A stretch of 64,000 nucleotides of DNA from an uncultured Collinsella sp. (GTDB taxonomy: Bacteria > Actinomycetota > Coriobacteriia > Coriobacteriales > Coriobacteriaceae), in assembly GCA_900767675.1 (NCBI GenBank), contig CAAFZX010000020.1:16212-80211 (forward strand). The letters are read 5' to 3'. Every line of letters starts with the position of its first letter. Positions within the stretch are counted from its first letter, which is position 1. This document shows, piece after piece, positions 9,508 through 17,520 of this stretch. The notes below the pieces were generated by a model. The model was given only the letters and a program-made list of their open reading frames with translations, was not told where the DNA came from and did not search any database. Both the position numbers and the translations under genes were made by a program.

Positions 9508-9583
9508 TGGTGCCCCCGGGCGGATTCGAACCGTCGACACCCGCTTTAGGAGAGCGGTGCTCTATCCCCTGAGCTACGGAGGC
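9508..9583 (-). tRNA. tRNA-Arg (anticodon CCT)
   Basis: 76 nt on the minus strand with an encoded CCA end. The acceptor arm pairs GCCTCCG with CGGGGGC. The anticodon stem CCGCT/AGCGG encloses the loop CTCCTAA, giving anticodon CCT, which reads AGG. The T-loop GGTTCGAATCC is standard. The plus-strand ORF that spans it is spurious. Confidence 0.95.
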
Positions 9584-9649
9584 ATGTTGTACTAGTGTAG
9601 CAGATTTACGCCGCTGTAATGCAGCGTATAGCCACTCTTCGAAGTGATA

Positions 9650-9700
9650 GTCATTGGGGACGTTCTTTAATGATTAGTCGTTTAAGAACGTCGCAGGCGA
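9650..9700. repeat. Family A palindrome (GTCATTGGGGACGTTC type), copy 1
   Basis: Left arm GTCATTGGGGACGTTCTT, centre containing GATTAGTC, right arm TTAAGAACGTC with a degenerate distal end. It sits directly 3' of the manO stop codon and may also terminate transcription. Related copies: 13301-13352, 29600-29630 and 56445-56487. Confidence 0.75.
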
Positions 9701-10099
9701 CTAGTTACCTTTGTGGAAGAGGTTTTTGATAACGGAGGGGATGCTCTTGGCGCCCTTGGCCGTCACATCGATAAAATCGGGCGAACGCACGAGCTTATCC
9801 TCGTCGACGTACTTGCGGACCGCACGAAGCGTCTCTTTGTCGTCGCGCGTCGAAAACGTAAAGTGACCGTTGTCCTTGGTGAAGATGGCAAAACGCGTAA
9901 TCTTCTTGGTGCCGCGCAAAACCTCGGCGGCAATATAGTCGACCTCGTCCCACGGGATTTGAATATAATCCTCGGGATTGCGCTCGTTATAGTACTCGAA
10001 CGCCTTATTGCCCACCATCACGTTACCGTGGCTGGTAAGCCCCATCAGGCAGGTTGCCGGCGTTGCCAGATCGACCGTGCTGTTCTGAGATTGCGCCAT
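9701..10099 (-). CDS. manO: ManO / DUF956 protein of the mannose PTS operon
   Basis: 132 residues from the ATG at 10099, which follows a GGAGGGCGAGG stretch; the longer frame to 10150 runs through a hairpin and is less likely. The sequence matches the DUF956 family, found almost only at the end of mannose-class PTS operons and called ManO in Listeria and Lactococcus, where it is implicated in control of operon expression. A terminator-like hairpin separates it from manZ, so it may be expressed below the transporter genes. Confidence 0.85.
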   Translation of the reverse strand: MAQSQNSTVDLATPATCLMGLTSHGNVMVGNKAFEYYNERNPEDYIQIPWDEVDYIAAEVLRGTKKITRFAIFTKDNGHFTFSTRDDKETLRAVRKYVDEDKLVRSPDFIDVTAKGAKSIPSVIKNLFHKGN

Positions 10100-10115
10100 A
10101 CGCGCCTCGCCCTCC

Positions 10116-10163
10116 AATAAAAACAATCGGACCGCATCCAGTGTACCCACCGGGTGCGGTCCG
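10116..10163 (-). terminator. Terminator/attenuator hairpin between manZ and manO
   Basis: Arms CGGACCGCA and TGCGGTCCG (10128-10136 and 10155-10163), followed on the minus strand by ATTGTTTTTATT. It lies after the manZ stop and just upstream of the manO ribosome site, so readthrough would set manO dosage. Confidence 0.7.
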
Positions 10164-10219
10164 TTTCAATGGCTCAAAAGCCCTTGCCTAGCGACTCTCG
10201 GTCTTAAGCCGAAGCGTGC

Positions 10220-11140
10220 TTACATGAAGCCGCAGACGCGACCGATGATGCCGACGGCGAAGAGAGCCAGAATGATGACGATCGGGCTGACCTTCTTCTT
10301 GAGGAGCTTGCAGACCAGCAGGGTCAGGCACACAGCGGCAAGGCCGGGGATGAGCTGATCGAGGTTGGCCTGAAGCGTAGTAACCTTGACCTGATCAAGA
10401 GCAGTACCGCCGATGGAGTTATACATCGTCAGTGCTTCCTTGACACCCTCGGAACCGGAGGGCAGGTTAGCCCAGTCGATAAAGGCGCCAGCAGACTGCG
10501 TGACCTTGGAGACGACCGGGGTGAAGGAGATGGATACCCAGCGCTCGACCAGGGCGCCGATGATGAACATACCAAGGATCGAAGCACCCTCGGTGACCTT
10601 GCCCATCAGACCGCCGGAGAGGTCCTTGGCGATGGAAGAGCCGACCTTGTAGCCAAACTCCTGCGTGTACCACAGGAAGGCGTAACGGATGATGTTCCAC
10701 GCGAAGAAGAACAGTAGCGGACCGGCAATGCTGCCGGACAGGGCCAGGGAAGCGCCCAGAGCGCCCAGAATCGGGCGAAGGGTGAACCAGAAGGCGGGGT
10801 CGCCGACGCCGGCGAGCGGGCCCATCATACCGACCTTGACGCCCTGAATGGCGACGTCGTCAATCGGAGCACCGTTGGCGCGCTCCTCCTCGAGGGCGAG
10901 GGTGACGCCAATGACGGGGGCGGAAACATAGGGGTGGGTGTTATAGAACTCCAGGTGGCGCTTAAGGGCGGCAATCTGGTCATCCTTGCTGGTGTAGAGC
11001 TTCTTGATCGCAGGGATCATTGCGAAGCACCAGCCGCCGTTCTGCATACGCTCGTAGTTCCACGAGCCCTGAAGGAACTGATGACGGAAGCAAACCTTCT
11101 TGCGGTCAGCCTTGGTGAGCTGAATCTTGTTCTCTGCCAT
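10220..11140 (-). CDS. manZ: PTS mannose/fructose/sorbose family EIID
   Basis: 306 residues from the ATG at 11140; the in-frame GTG at 11149 lies against the GGAGGGG ribosome site and is unlikely. It has the EIID pattern: a cytoplasmic N-terminal region (CFRHQFLQGSWNYERMQNGGW), the signature GPLAGVGDPAFWFTLRPIL, and hydrophobic segments in the C-terminal half. EIID forms the membrane translocator with EIIC. It lies 16 nt after manY, in the order IIAB, IIC, IID, ManO. Confidence 0.95.
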   Translation of the reverse strand: MAENKIQLTKADRKKVCFRHQFLQGSWNYERMQNGGWCFAMIPAIKKLYTSKDDQIAALKRHLEFYNTHPYVSAPVIGVTLALEEERANGAPIDDVAIQGVKVGMMGPLAGVGDPAFWFTLRPILGALGASLALSGSIAGPLLFFFAWNIIRYAFLWYTQEFGYKVGSSIAKDLSGGLMGKVTEGASILGMFIIGALVERWVSISFTPVVSKVTQSAGAFIDWANLPSGSEGVKEALTMYNSIGGTALDQVKVTTLQANLDQLIPGLAAVCLTLLVCKLLKKKVSPIVIILALFAVGIIGRVCGFM

Positions 11141-11156
11141 ATGTATCACTCCCCTC

Positions 11157-11975
11157 CTACTCGTAATCGTTCAGAATGTCGCCGAGCGGGTCGCCGGAGC
11201 CACCGCCCATGCCGCCACCCTGCTTGGCCAGATCCTTAAGGCCAAGGTAGATGAGGGCAAGGGAGATGCCGATGAGGCCAAGGGCGATCAGCGTGAGCTG
11301 AGGGATGGCAGCAAGGACAAAGCCGAGGATGAAGAACGGCCAAGTCTCCTTGGTGGCCATCATGTTGATGACCATGGCGTAACCGACGGAAGCGACCATG
11401 CCGCCGCCGACGGCCATGCCGCCGGACAGCCAGTCGGGCATCGCGTTAAGCGCGTTGGTAACTGCCTCGGCCGGGATGATGCACAGAAGTACTGCCGGGA
11501 TGGCGATACGAAGGCCCTGCATAAGGATGGCAATGTACTGCCAGCGCTCGATGCCGGCGAAGTCGCCCTTCTCGGCGCAACCGTCCATGGCGTGAGCGAT
11601 AGCGGTAGCCAGGGTACGGCAGATCATGGTCAGGAACAGGCCAGCGACCGACAGCGGGACGGCGACGGCGATAGCGGCGGTAACGGCCTTGCCCGAATCG
11701 GTGGCACCGCCGTTGAGGGCGAGCACCATGATGATCGAAGAGGCGACCGAGGCCAGAGCGGCGTCAGGCGCGACGGCGGCGCCGACGTTGGCCCAGCCAA
11801 GGGCCATCATCTGGAGCGAACCGCCCAGGAGGATGCCCTCCTGAAGGTGACCGGTTACGAGACCGATAAGCGTGCATGCCACGAGCGGCTGATGGAACTG
11901 GAACTCATCCAGAATGCCTTCCATACCGGCAAGCAACGCGACAATCGCAACAAGCAGAATAGTGATTGCAGACAT
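11157..11975 (-). CDS. manY: PTS mannose/fructose/sorbose family EIIC
   Basis: 272 residues, mostly hydrophobic with about eight to ten membrane spans and the EIIC signature near the N terminus (GILDEFQFHQPLVACTLIGL). ATG at 11975 preceded by AGGAGGG. It forms the sugar channel with ManZ. The C-terminal tail is Gly/Lys-rich and cytoplasmic. manX ends 18 nt upstream. Confidence 0.95.
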   Translation of the reverse strand: MSAITILLVAIVALLAGMEGILDEFQFHQPLVACTLIGLVTGHLQEGILLGGSLQMMALGWANVGAAVAPDAALASVASSIIMVLALNGGATDSGKAVTAAIAVAVPLSVAGLFLTMICRTLATAIAHAMDGCAEKGDFAGIERWQYIAILMQGLRIAIPAVLLCIIPAEAVTNALNAMPDWLSGGMAVGGGMVASVGYAMVINMMATKETWPFFILGFVLAAIPQLTLIALGLIGISLALIYLGLKDLAKQGGGMGGGSGDPLGDILNDYE

Positions 11976-11993
11976 GTATCGGACCCTCCTTTA

Positions 11994-12983
11994 CTATGCT
12001 TGAGCGGCCAGTTCGGCCTTAGCTTTCTTCAACATGGCGTCGAGATCCTCGGAGGAATCCGAAGGAACCTTGCGGACCTCGAACTTGACGCCCTTGGCCT
12101 TGAGGGCCTCGAGAGTCTTGACGTCGTCATCGCCCATAGCGACGGCGTTGGTGACGACGACCTTGCCCTTGGAGTGAGCCATGGAACCGATGTTGACTTC
12201 CTTGATGTCGACGCCGGCCTCGATGGCCTTGAGCAGATCCTGCGGGTTCTCGAAGAGCAGCATGGCCTTGGTGTCACCAAAGCGCGTGTCCTTGACGACC
12301 TCGGCCATCTTCTTGATGGGCACGACGTTGGCATGGACTCCCGGAGGGGCAGCCTGCTCGATCATGGTCTTGCGGAGCTCGTCGTGAGCAACGCCGTCGG
12401 AAACCACGATGATGCGGTTGGGGTTGATCTGCTTGGTCCACGTGGTGGCCACCTGACCATGAAGCAGACGGGTGTCGATACGGACGTGGGCAATCTTGAT
12501 GTGCCCGTCGCCGATGACCGTTCCCGGAGGGATGGCGCCTGCAGGAGCAGCGGCGGCCGCAGCCGGCTTCTTCTCCTCGGGCTCCAGAGACTCGGGCTTG
12601 ACGCGCACGCCAGCCTTAGCCTCAGTCACGAGATGTTTTGCGATCGCATGTGCAGTGTTCTTTGCGTCAAAGCGCTGCGAATATGCCTCGATGAGCATAG
12701 GCAGGTTGACACCGGTGACGATAGCCCAGGAATCGTGGCCCTCGATGAGCCCGCTGATCTGGTTGAACGGCGTGCCGCCCCACAGATCAACGAGGAAGAG
12801 CACCTGCTCCTGGTCCTCGAAGGAAGCGACTGCTTCCTCGACCTTGGCACGGAAGTCGTCGGGGCCCATGCTCGGCTCGAGCGAGACCACGGCTACAGAC
12901 GGCTGATCGCCAAAGACCATCGAGCCCGTCTGCTTGATTCCAGCAGCCAAGTCCCCGTGGCTAGCAAGAACAATACTTACCAT
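11994..12983 (-). CDS. manX: PTS mannose family EIIAB fusion
   Basis: 329 residues; ATG at 12983 behind GGAGG. The EIIA domain (about 1-125) carries the phospho-acceptor His 9 in SHGDLA. An Ala/Pro-rich hinge (about 130-155) leads to the EIIB domain, whose phospho-His is in DTRLLHGQV (about residue 175). Phosphate passes from HPr to IIA, IIB and the incoming hexose. The sugar is uncertain: this class takes mannose, glucose, fructose, sorbose or amino sugars. First gene of the operon; its upstream region is AT-rich. Confidence 0.95.
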   Translation of the reverse strand: MVSIVLASHGDLAAGIKQTGSMVFGDQPSVAVVSLEPSMGPDDFRAKVEEAVASFEDQEQVLFLVDLWGGTPFNQISGLIEGHDSWAIVTGVNLPMLIEAYSQRFDAKNTAHAIAKHLVTEAKAGVRVKPESLEPEEKKPAAAAAAPAGAIPPGTVIGDGHIKIAHVRIDTRLLHGQVATTWTKQINPNRIIVVSDGVAHDELRKTMIEQAAPPGVHANVVPIKKMAEVVKDTRFGDTKAMLLFENPQDLLKAIEAGVDIKEVNIGSMAHSKGKVVVTNAVAMGDDDVKTLEALKAKGVKFEVRKVPSDSSEDLDAMLKKAKAELAAQA

Positions 12984-13300
12984 CACATAACCTCCTTTTT
13001 GTCTACGTATTCCCTACACGACAAAAAAGAGTATAGCTGCAAGCACCGTGAAATTGTATGGAAAAATGCGAATGGTAGGATTCTTTGTTTAAACGACTAC
13101 CTTTGTTACAACCTGATTACATTCCAGCATGTTGGTTCATTTGCTGCTGACGATTGGTATCCGATCGGTTTACATGACGGATGCCAGCACACTGTCCACT
13201 ATTATCGGTTTTAAACAGCTATAAACGTGCTTAGACTGAGGCAATTTTGTTTAAACAGATTGTCCTTGACTAATAGCGAGAAATATGCTCTAGCAAAGTA
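12984..13300 (-). promoter_or_regulatory. AT-rich upstream region of the PTS operon
   Basis: No gene seen. The region is clearly lower in GC than its surroundings. The direct repeat TTTGTTTAAAC occurs at 13084-13094 and 13246-13256, possibly regulator sites. A possible -10 (TATACT, minus strand) lies at 13030-13035, but I see no good -35. I looked for a sigma-54 -24/-12 pair and did not find one with correct spacing. Confidence 0.35.
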
Positions 13301-13352
13301 GTCATTGGGGACGTTCTTTAATGACTAGCCGTTTAAGAACGTCCCCAATGAC
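13301..13352. repeat. Family A palindrome, copy 2 (most complete)
   Basis: Left arm GTCATTGGGGACGTTCTT, centre TGACTAG, right arm AAGAACGTCCCCAATGAC. Nearly perfect over about 50 bp, 10 nt 3' of the stop codon of the oxidoreductase-HypA gene. Confidence 0.85.
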
Positions 13353-13362
13353 TACCCAATGA

Positions 13363-13791
13363 CTAGGCGATGTGGAGGGGGTTGGCGGCGTCGACGGCAT
13401 CGGGGGCGTCGGAGGAGCCATCGGGAACAGCGTCTGCCGGCTCCTCGTCGGGGGTCTCGATCTGCTTGATCATGACCTCCTGGCCCTGCAGCAGGTAGGT
13501 CTCGCCGCTCCCGCAATGGGGGCAAGTCTTGCCGTGCTCGACCGTCGCGTAGTCGCGGCCGCACGCCTCGCAATGCGTCACGGCCTCGACAGGCTCCACG
13601 ATTAGCTCCGCGCCCTCGGTAATGGGCTTTTTATCTGCCGCCCAGCGCCAAGCGTCGAGCAGCAAGTCGGGAACGACGCCCGAGACCTCGCCCAGCAGCA
13701 GCGTCACGCTCGAAACGCGAGTCACGCCATTGGCGCGAGCCACATTCTCGACATCGCGAATGATGTGATAGACGATTCCCAGCTCGTGCAC
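13363..13791 (-). CDS. hypA: HypA nickel chaperone: fused domain with its own start signal
   Basis: In frame with the oxidoreductase, but preceded by GGAGG (13797-13801) exactly 5 nt before a GTG (13789-13791). Initiation there would give a 142-residue protein beginning Met-His-Glu, the N terminus that HypA uses to bind nickel. HypA delivers Ni to [NiFe]-hydrogenase or urease. The zinc-binding Cys pairs are present. The C-terminal 30 residues are an acidic Ala/Asp extension beyond normal HypA length. Either a true fusion, or a separate gene whose upstream neighbour lost its stop codon; both products may be made. Confidence 0.55.
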   Translation of the reverse strand: MHELGIVYHIIRDVENVARANGVTRVSSVTLLLGEVSGVVPDLLLDAWRWAADKKPITEGAELIVEPVEAVTHCEACGRDYATVEHGKTCPHCGSGETYLLQGQEVMIKQIETPDEEPADAVPDGSSDAPDAVDAANPLHIA

Positions 13792-16605
13792 TTTTTCCTC
13801 CGCCGTTCTCTTTCTTGTTAGGTTCTTTTGCTTCTTCCCAAATTTGATTTTGATTGCGCGTTTCAAAGCGTACTTGCCGAGGCTGGGGAGCTTTTGCTCG
13901 TATTTGACCATCGTGGAGCACTCGGGGCGGTCGCGATCCAGATGGATGGCGTCGAACGCGCACTTGGTGGTGCACAGGCCGCAGCCGATGCACTTGTTGG
14001 GGTCGACGATCGAGGCACCGCAACCCAAGCAGCGGGCGGTCTCGGCGCGCACCTGCTCTTCGGTAAAGGTCTCGACGTACTCGCTAAACGGCGCGGCCTT
14101 CTCGCGCTCGCGGTCCACGTGGGCAACCTCGCGGTTCGCGTTGTCGTAGCTCTCGATCACGACATCGTCGCGGTCGAGCGCGGTGTAGCGGCGCTGGTTG
14201 CGGCCGATGATGAGCGTGGAGCCCGGCTGCACAAAGCGATGGATGGACATGGCGGCCTCGTGGCCGGCGGCGATGGCATCGATGGCAAAGCTCGGACCGG
14301 TGTAGACGTCGCCTCCCACAAAGATGTCGGGCTCAGCGGTCTGATAGGTCTGGGGATCGGCAAGGGCACCCTGGCCGCGGCCAAGCTCCACCTTGGAGCC
14401 AGCCAGCAGGTCGCCCCACACAATGGACTGGCCAATCGACATGACGACGCGGTCGGCATCGACACGGCGCAGATCGTTCTCGTCGTACTCGGGCGCAAAA
14501 CGGCCCTCGTCGTCAAAGACACGCGTGCAGCGCTTGAAGGTGATACCGCACACACGGCCGGTCTCGTCCAGGTGAACCTCTTTGGGGCCCCAGCCGCAGC
14601 TGATGTGCGCGCCGTCCTCGATGGCCTCGCGACGCTCCTCCTCGCTCGCGGGCATCTGGGCCTCGCTCTCCAGGCAGAACATCTCAACGTGCTCGGAGCC
14701 CAGGCGGCAGGCGTTGCGGGCCACGTCGATGGCCACGTTGCCGCCGCCCACCACGATGGTGCGGCCGGGCAACGCGTCGATCTTGCCACTGTTGACCTCG
14801 CGCAAGAAGTCGACGGCTACGGTCACGTCCTCGGCATCCTCGCCCGGAATACCGGCAAGGCGGCCGCCCTGGCAGCCAATAGCCACGTAGAAGGCCTTAA
14901 AGCCCTGCGCGCGCAGCTCGTCGAGCGTCACATCGCGACCGACCTCCACGCCATAGCGGAACTCGGCACCCATCAGGCGAATGATCTCGACCTCGGCCTC
15001 GATAACGTCCTTTTCCAGCTTAAAGCTGGGAATACCGTAGGTGAGCATGCCGCCCGGGCGCTCGTTCTTCTCAAATACGACGGGCTTGTAGCCCTTCTCG
15101 GCCAGGTAGAAAGCGCAGGACAGACCGGCCGGGCCGGCACCGATGATGGCGATCTTCTGGTCGAAGCCGCCGGCACGCGTCGGGGTCACCACAGGTGGGA
15201 CATAGCGGGTCGCGGCGTCCAGATCGCGCTGGGCGATAAACTTCTTGACCTCGTCGATAGCCACGGCGGCGTCCACACGGCCGCGGGTGCAGGCATCCTC
15301 ACAGCGGCGGTTGCACACGCGGCCGCAGATGGCGGGCAGTGGGTTCTCACGCTTGATGAGCGCCAGCGCCTCGTCATAGCGACCCTGCGCCGCGAGCTTC
15401 AAATAACCCTGGACGGCGACATGCGCGGGGCAGGCCGTCTTGCAGGGAGCGGTGCCGGACTCATGCGTCTCGATGCGGTTGTCGTTGCGGTAGTTGGGCG
15501 ACCACTTGGTGTGGTCCCACTTGGTGGCATCGGGCAGCTCCTGGCGCGGATACTCGGGGACCTGTCCACCGGCCTTTTTGCTGCAGAGCTTCTGGCCCAG
15601 CTTAGCAGCACCGGCCGGGCACACCTCAACGCAGCGACCGCAGGCCACACACTTGTCCTTTTCGACCTTGGCGACATAGGCCGAGCGCGACAGGTTGGGC
15701 GTGTTGAACAGCTGCGAGGTGCGCAGGGCGTAGCACACGTTGACGTTGCAGTTGCAGATGGCGAAGATCTTGTTCTCGCCGTCGATGTTGGTGATCTGGT
15801 GCACAAAACCGTTGTCCTCGGCCTGGCGCAGGATGTCGTAGACCTCGTCGCGCGTCACGTAATGGCCGCGATCGGTCTCGACCACGTAGTCGGCCATATC
15901 GCCCACGGCGATGCACCAATCAGCCGGGTCGTCGGCGCAGCCCTCACCCATCACGCGACGGCTCGCGCGGCAGCTGCAGGTGCTAGCGGCATACTTACCC
16001 TCGTATTTGTCGAGCCAGTGCTCAATATGCTCAATCGGCACCGAGGTGCTCGCGGCGTCAATGGCCTTCTCGACCGGAATGACGTGCATGCCGATACCGG
16101 CGCCTCCGGGCGGCACCATCGGCGTAGCCTTGGACAGCGGGCCTTTGGATGCCTGCTCAAAGAACTTGGCATAGACCGGATGCTCCTCGAGCTGACTCAC
16201 GCGCATGTTGAGGAACTCGGCGGAACCCGGCACCAGCATGGGCAGCACCCACTGCTTGGCGCGCTCGGGGTTTTCCCAGTTGTACTCGAGCAGACCCGTG
16301 TAGCTCATGTCGTCGAGCATCTTCTCGATATCGGCCTCGGGCATGCCGGTGAGCTTAACCATCTCGGGCAGCGTATAGGGACGGCGCATCTTCATCTTGC
16401 AGAGCACTTCGGCTTGCTCGTCGGTTGCGGCCTCGGCAAACGACCAGTACTCGTAGCCCAGCAGCTCGTCGCGATGCAGCAGGCGGTTGGTGCAGTGTTC
16501 GCACAGCTTGACGATTGCCTCGCGCGGATGCTCCGGCAGCGGCGGCACGAACTCCGAACCGATATCGGGCTCGGTGTAGCTAATTCCCGGTCCGTTGAGA
16601 ATCAT
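13363..16605 (-). CDS. Fe-S/FAD NAD(P)-dependent oxidoreductase fused to HypA
   Basis: 1,080 residues from the ATG at 16605 behind AAGGGA; the upstream extension to 16938 has no ribosome site and overlaps the TetR gene. The N-terminal third has Cys clusters including CVACGRCVEVCP. A GltD-like linker follows (CKTACP, CGRVCNRRCEDAC). Next are an FAD motif (IGAGPAGLS) and an NAD(P) motif (VGGGNVAIDVA), then a two-cluster ferredoxin region (CLGCG, CIGCGLCTTKC). The last 142 residues are HypA (HELGIVYHII; zinc site CEAC and CPHC), reached through a basic linker. It probably transfers electrons between NAD(P)H and a ferredoxin-like partner. Divergent from the TetR gene. Confidence 0.85.
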   Translation of the reverse strand: MILNGPGISYTEPDIGSEFVPPLPEHPREAIVKLCEHCTNRLLHRDELLGYEYWSFAEAATDEQAEVLCKMKMRRPYTLPEMVKLTGMPEADIEKMLDDMSYTGLLEYNWENPERAKQWVLPMLVPGSAEFLNMRVSQLEEHPVYAKFFEQASKGPLSKATPMVPPGGAGIGMHVIPVEKAIDAASTSVPIEHIEHWLDKYEGKYAASTCSCRASRRVMGEGCADDPADWCIAVGDMADYVVETDRGHYVTRDEVYDILRQAEDNGFVHQITNIDGENKIFAICNCNVNVCYALRTSQLFNTPNLSRSAYVAKVEKDKCVACGRCVEVCPAGAAKLGQKLCSKKAGGQVPEYPRQELPDATKWDHTKWSPNYRNDNRIETHESGTAPCKTACPAHVAVQGYLKLAAQGRYDEALALIKRENPLPAICGRVCNRRCEDACTRGRVDAAVAIDEVKKFIAQRDLDAATRYVPPVVTPTRAGGFDQKIAIIGAGPAGLSCAFYLAEKGYKPVVFEKNERPGGMLTYGIPSFKLEKDVIEAEVEIIRLMGAEFRYGVEVGRDVTLDELRAQGFKAFYVAIGCQGGRLAGIPGEDAEDVTVAVDFLREVNSGKIDALPGRTIVVGGGNVAIDVARNACRLGSEHVEMFCLESEAQMPASEEERREAIEDGAHISCGWGPKEVHLDETGRVCGITFKRCTRVFDDEGRFAPEYDENDLRRVDADRVVMSIGQSIVWGDLLAGSKVELGRGQGALADPQTYQTAEPDIFVGGDVYTGPSFAIDAIAAGHEAAMSIHRFVQPGSTLIIGRNQRRYTALDRDDVVIESYDNANREVAHVDREREKAAPFSEYVETFTEEQVRAETARCLGCGASIVDPNKCIGCGLCTTKCAFDAIHLDRDRPECSTMVKYEQKLPSLGKYALKRAIKIKFGKKQKNLTRKRTAEEKVHELGIVYHIIRDVENVARANGVTRVSSVTLLLGEVSGVVPDLLLDAWRWAADKKPITEGAELIVEPVEAVTHCEACGRDYATVEHGKTCPHCGSGETYLLQGQEVMIKQIETPDEEPADAVPDGSSDAPDAVDAANPLHIA

Positions 16606-16698
16606 GGTTGTCCCTTCTCTTGCCGCAGCCCGACGAGGCCGCGGCGCCCCTCTTTTTTTGCAGGCCGGGCATGCCCCCATGCCGTTCACCCGCCATTG

Positions 16699-16736
16699 TT
16701 GACATTGTGTCAAAAATAGTATTGACGAACCGTCAA
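16699..16736. promoter_or_regulatory. Twin palindromic operators in the divergent oxidoreductase/TetR promoter region
   Basis: Two 15-bp palindromes of the same form: TTGACATTGTGTCAA (16699-16713) and TTGACGAACCGTCAA (16722-16736), 23 bp apart centre to centre, about two helical turns. A related half-site, GCGAACGGTCA, follows near 16756-16766. They are probable binding sites for the adjacent TetR protein and would control both directions. Confidence 0.7.
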
Positions 16737-16794
16737 CAATATTCAAGACTGTTAGGCGAACGGTCAGGCAAAAGAGGATGAAAGGCGGCAAAAC

Positions 16795-17457
16795 ATGGGC
16801 AACAACACGACAGATACCTCTGTGGTCGATGCCGTCCCCGCATCCGATAGCGCGGCAAAGCGCCTGACGGGCGACGAACGCCGTCGCGAGATCCTCGATG
16901 CCGTGCGCACCGTAAGCTCCGAGCTGGGCGTGTCGCATCTATCCGTCTCGGCCGTGACCAAGCGAGCCGGTTGCACGCGCTCGCTGTTCTACCACTACTT
17001 CGCCGACATGGACGCCGCCGTCACCGCCGTCATGGACGAGGCAATCGACGGTTTTATCTCCGAGCTCGAACAGTGGAATGCCAGCCGCGTCGTCGGTGAT
17101 ATCGAGGGCGCACTCGACACCGTCGCCCCGCTCTTTAAGCGCTTGGTCGCCAGCGGTCGCGAGCTGCCGAGCACCCTGACCTCGAGCAGCGGCGCACTCT
17201 ACGGCGGCTTTCTGCACAACGTGGTTCAGCGCGTGGCTCAGTACATCTGCGACACCACCGTGGTGGACTTTGTCGCCCATCACGAGCTGCGCATCGACCA
17301 TGTCTACGAGACGTTCTACACCCTCATCATGGGGTTGTTGATGTATATCCGTACGCACCCCGATGTGCCCGACGAGACGGTCAAGGAAATCATCGCCTCG
17401 ACACTCCACATCGAGGGCTATACCGCCAAGTATCCGGAGCGCAAGCCCCAGAACTGA
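16795..17457 (+). CDS. TetR/AcrR family transcriptional regulator
   Basis: 220 residues. After a disordered start (1-22) comes a TetR helix-turn-helix (about 25-75: RREILDAVRTVSSELG, VSAVTKRAGCTRSLFYHYF), then an all-helical ligand and dimer domain. ATG at 16795 follows AGGATGAAAGG. It is divergent from the Fe-S oxidoreductase-HypA gene and 63 nt upstream of the DUF5692-like membrane protein. The twin operators beside it suggest it represses itself and the oxidoreductase. Ligand unknown. Confidence 0.9.
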   Translation: MGNNTTDTSVVDAVPASDSAAKRLTGDERRREILDAVRTVSSELGVSHLSVSAVTKRAGCTRSLFYHYFADMDAAVTAVMDEAIDGFISELEQWNASRVVGDIEGALDTVAPLFKRLVASGRELPSTLTSSSGALYGGFLHNVVQRVAQYICDTTVVDFVAHHELRIDHVYETFYTLIMGLLMYIRTHPDVPDETVKEIIASTLHIEGYTAKYPERKPQN

Positions 17458-17520
17458 AGACATTTGGCCAAACTGCCCGCGATCGGAAGAGGGGCCGCGG
17501 GCGTGTGAAAGGAGAGCAGC

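Noticed and set aside
9296..9595. 99-codon ORF over the tRNA region
   Set aside because: It runs across the tRNA-Arg gene, its terminator and the duplicated fragment on the opposite strand; no ribosome site.
12984..13300. Sigma-54 promoter for the mannose PTS operon
   Set aside because: GG and GC pairs were seen near TTGCAG, but the spacing is wrong, and no LevR/ManR-type activator gene is nearby.
13828..16719. 963-codon plus-strand ORF antisense to the oxidoreductase-HypA gene
   Set aside because: Lacks domain motifs and is the mirror of a gene with clear Fe-S and FAD motifs; long antisense frames are expected in GC-rich DNA. The same applies to 11127-13214, 22537-23637, 27413-29494, 39248-41527 and 41531-44119.
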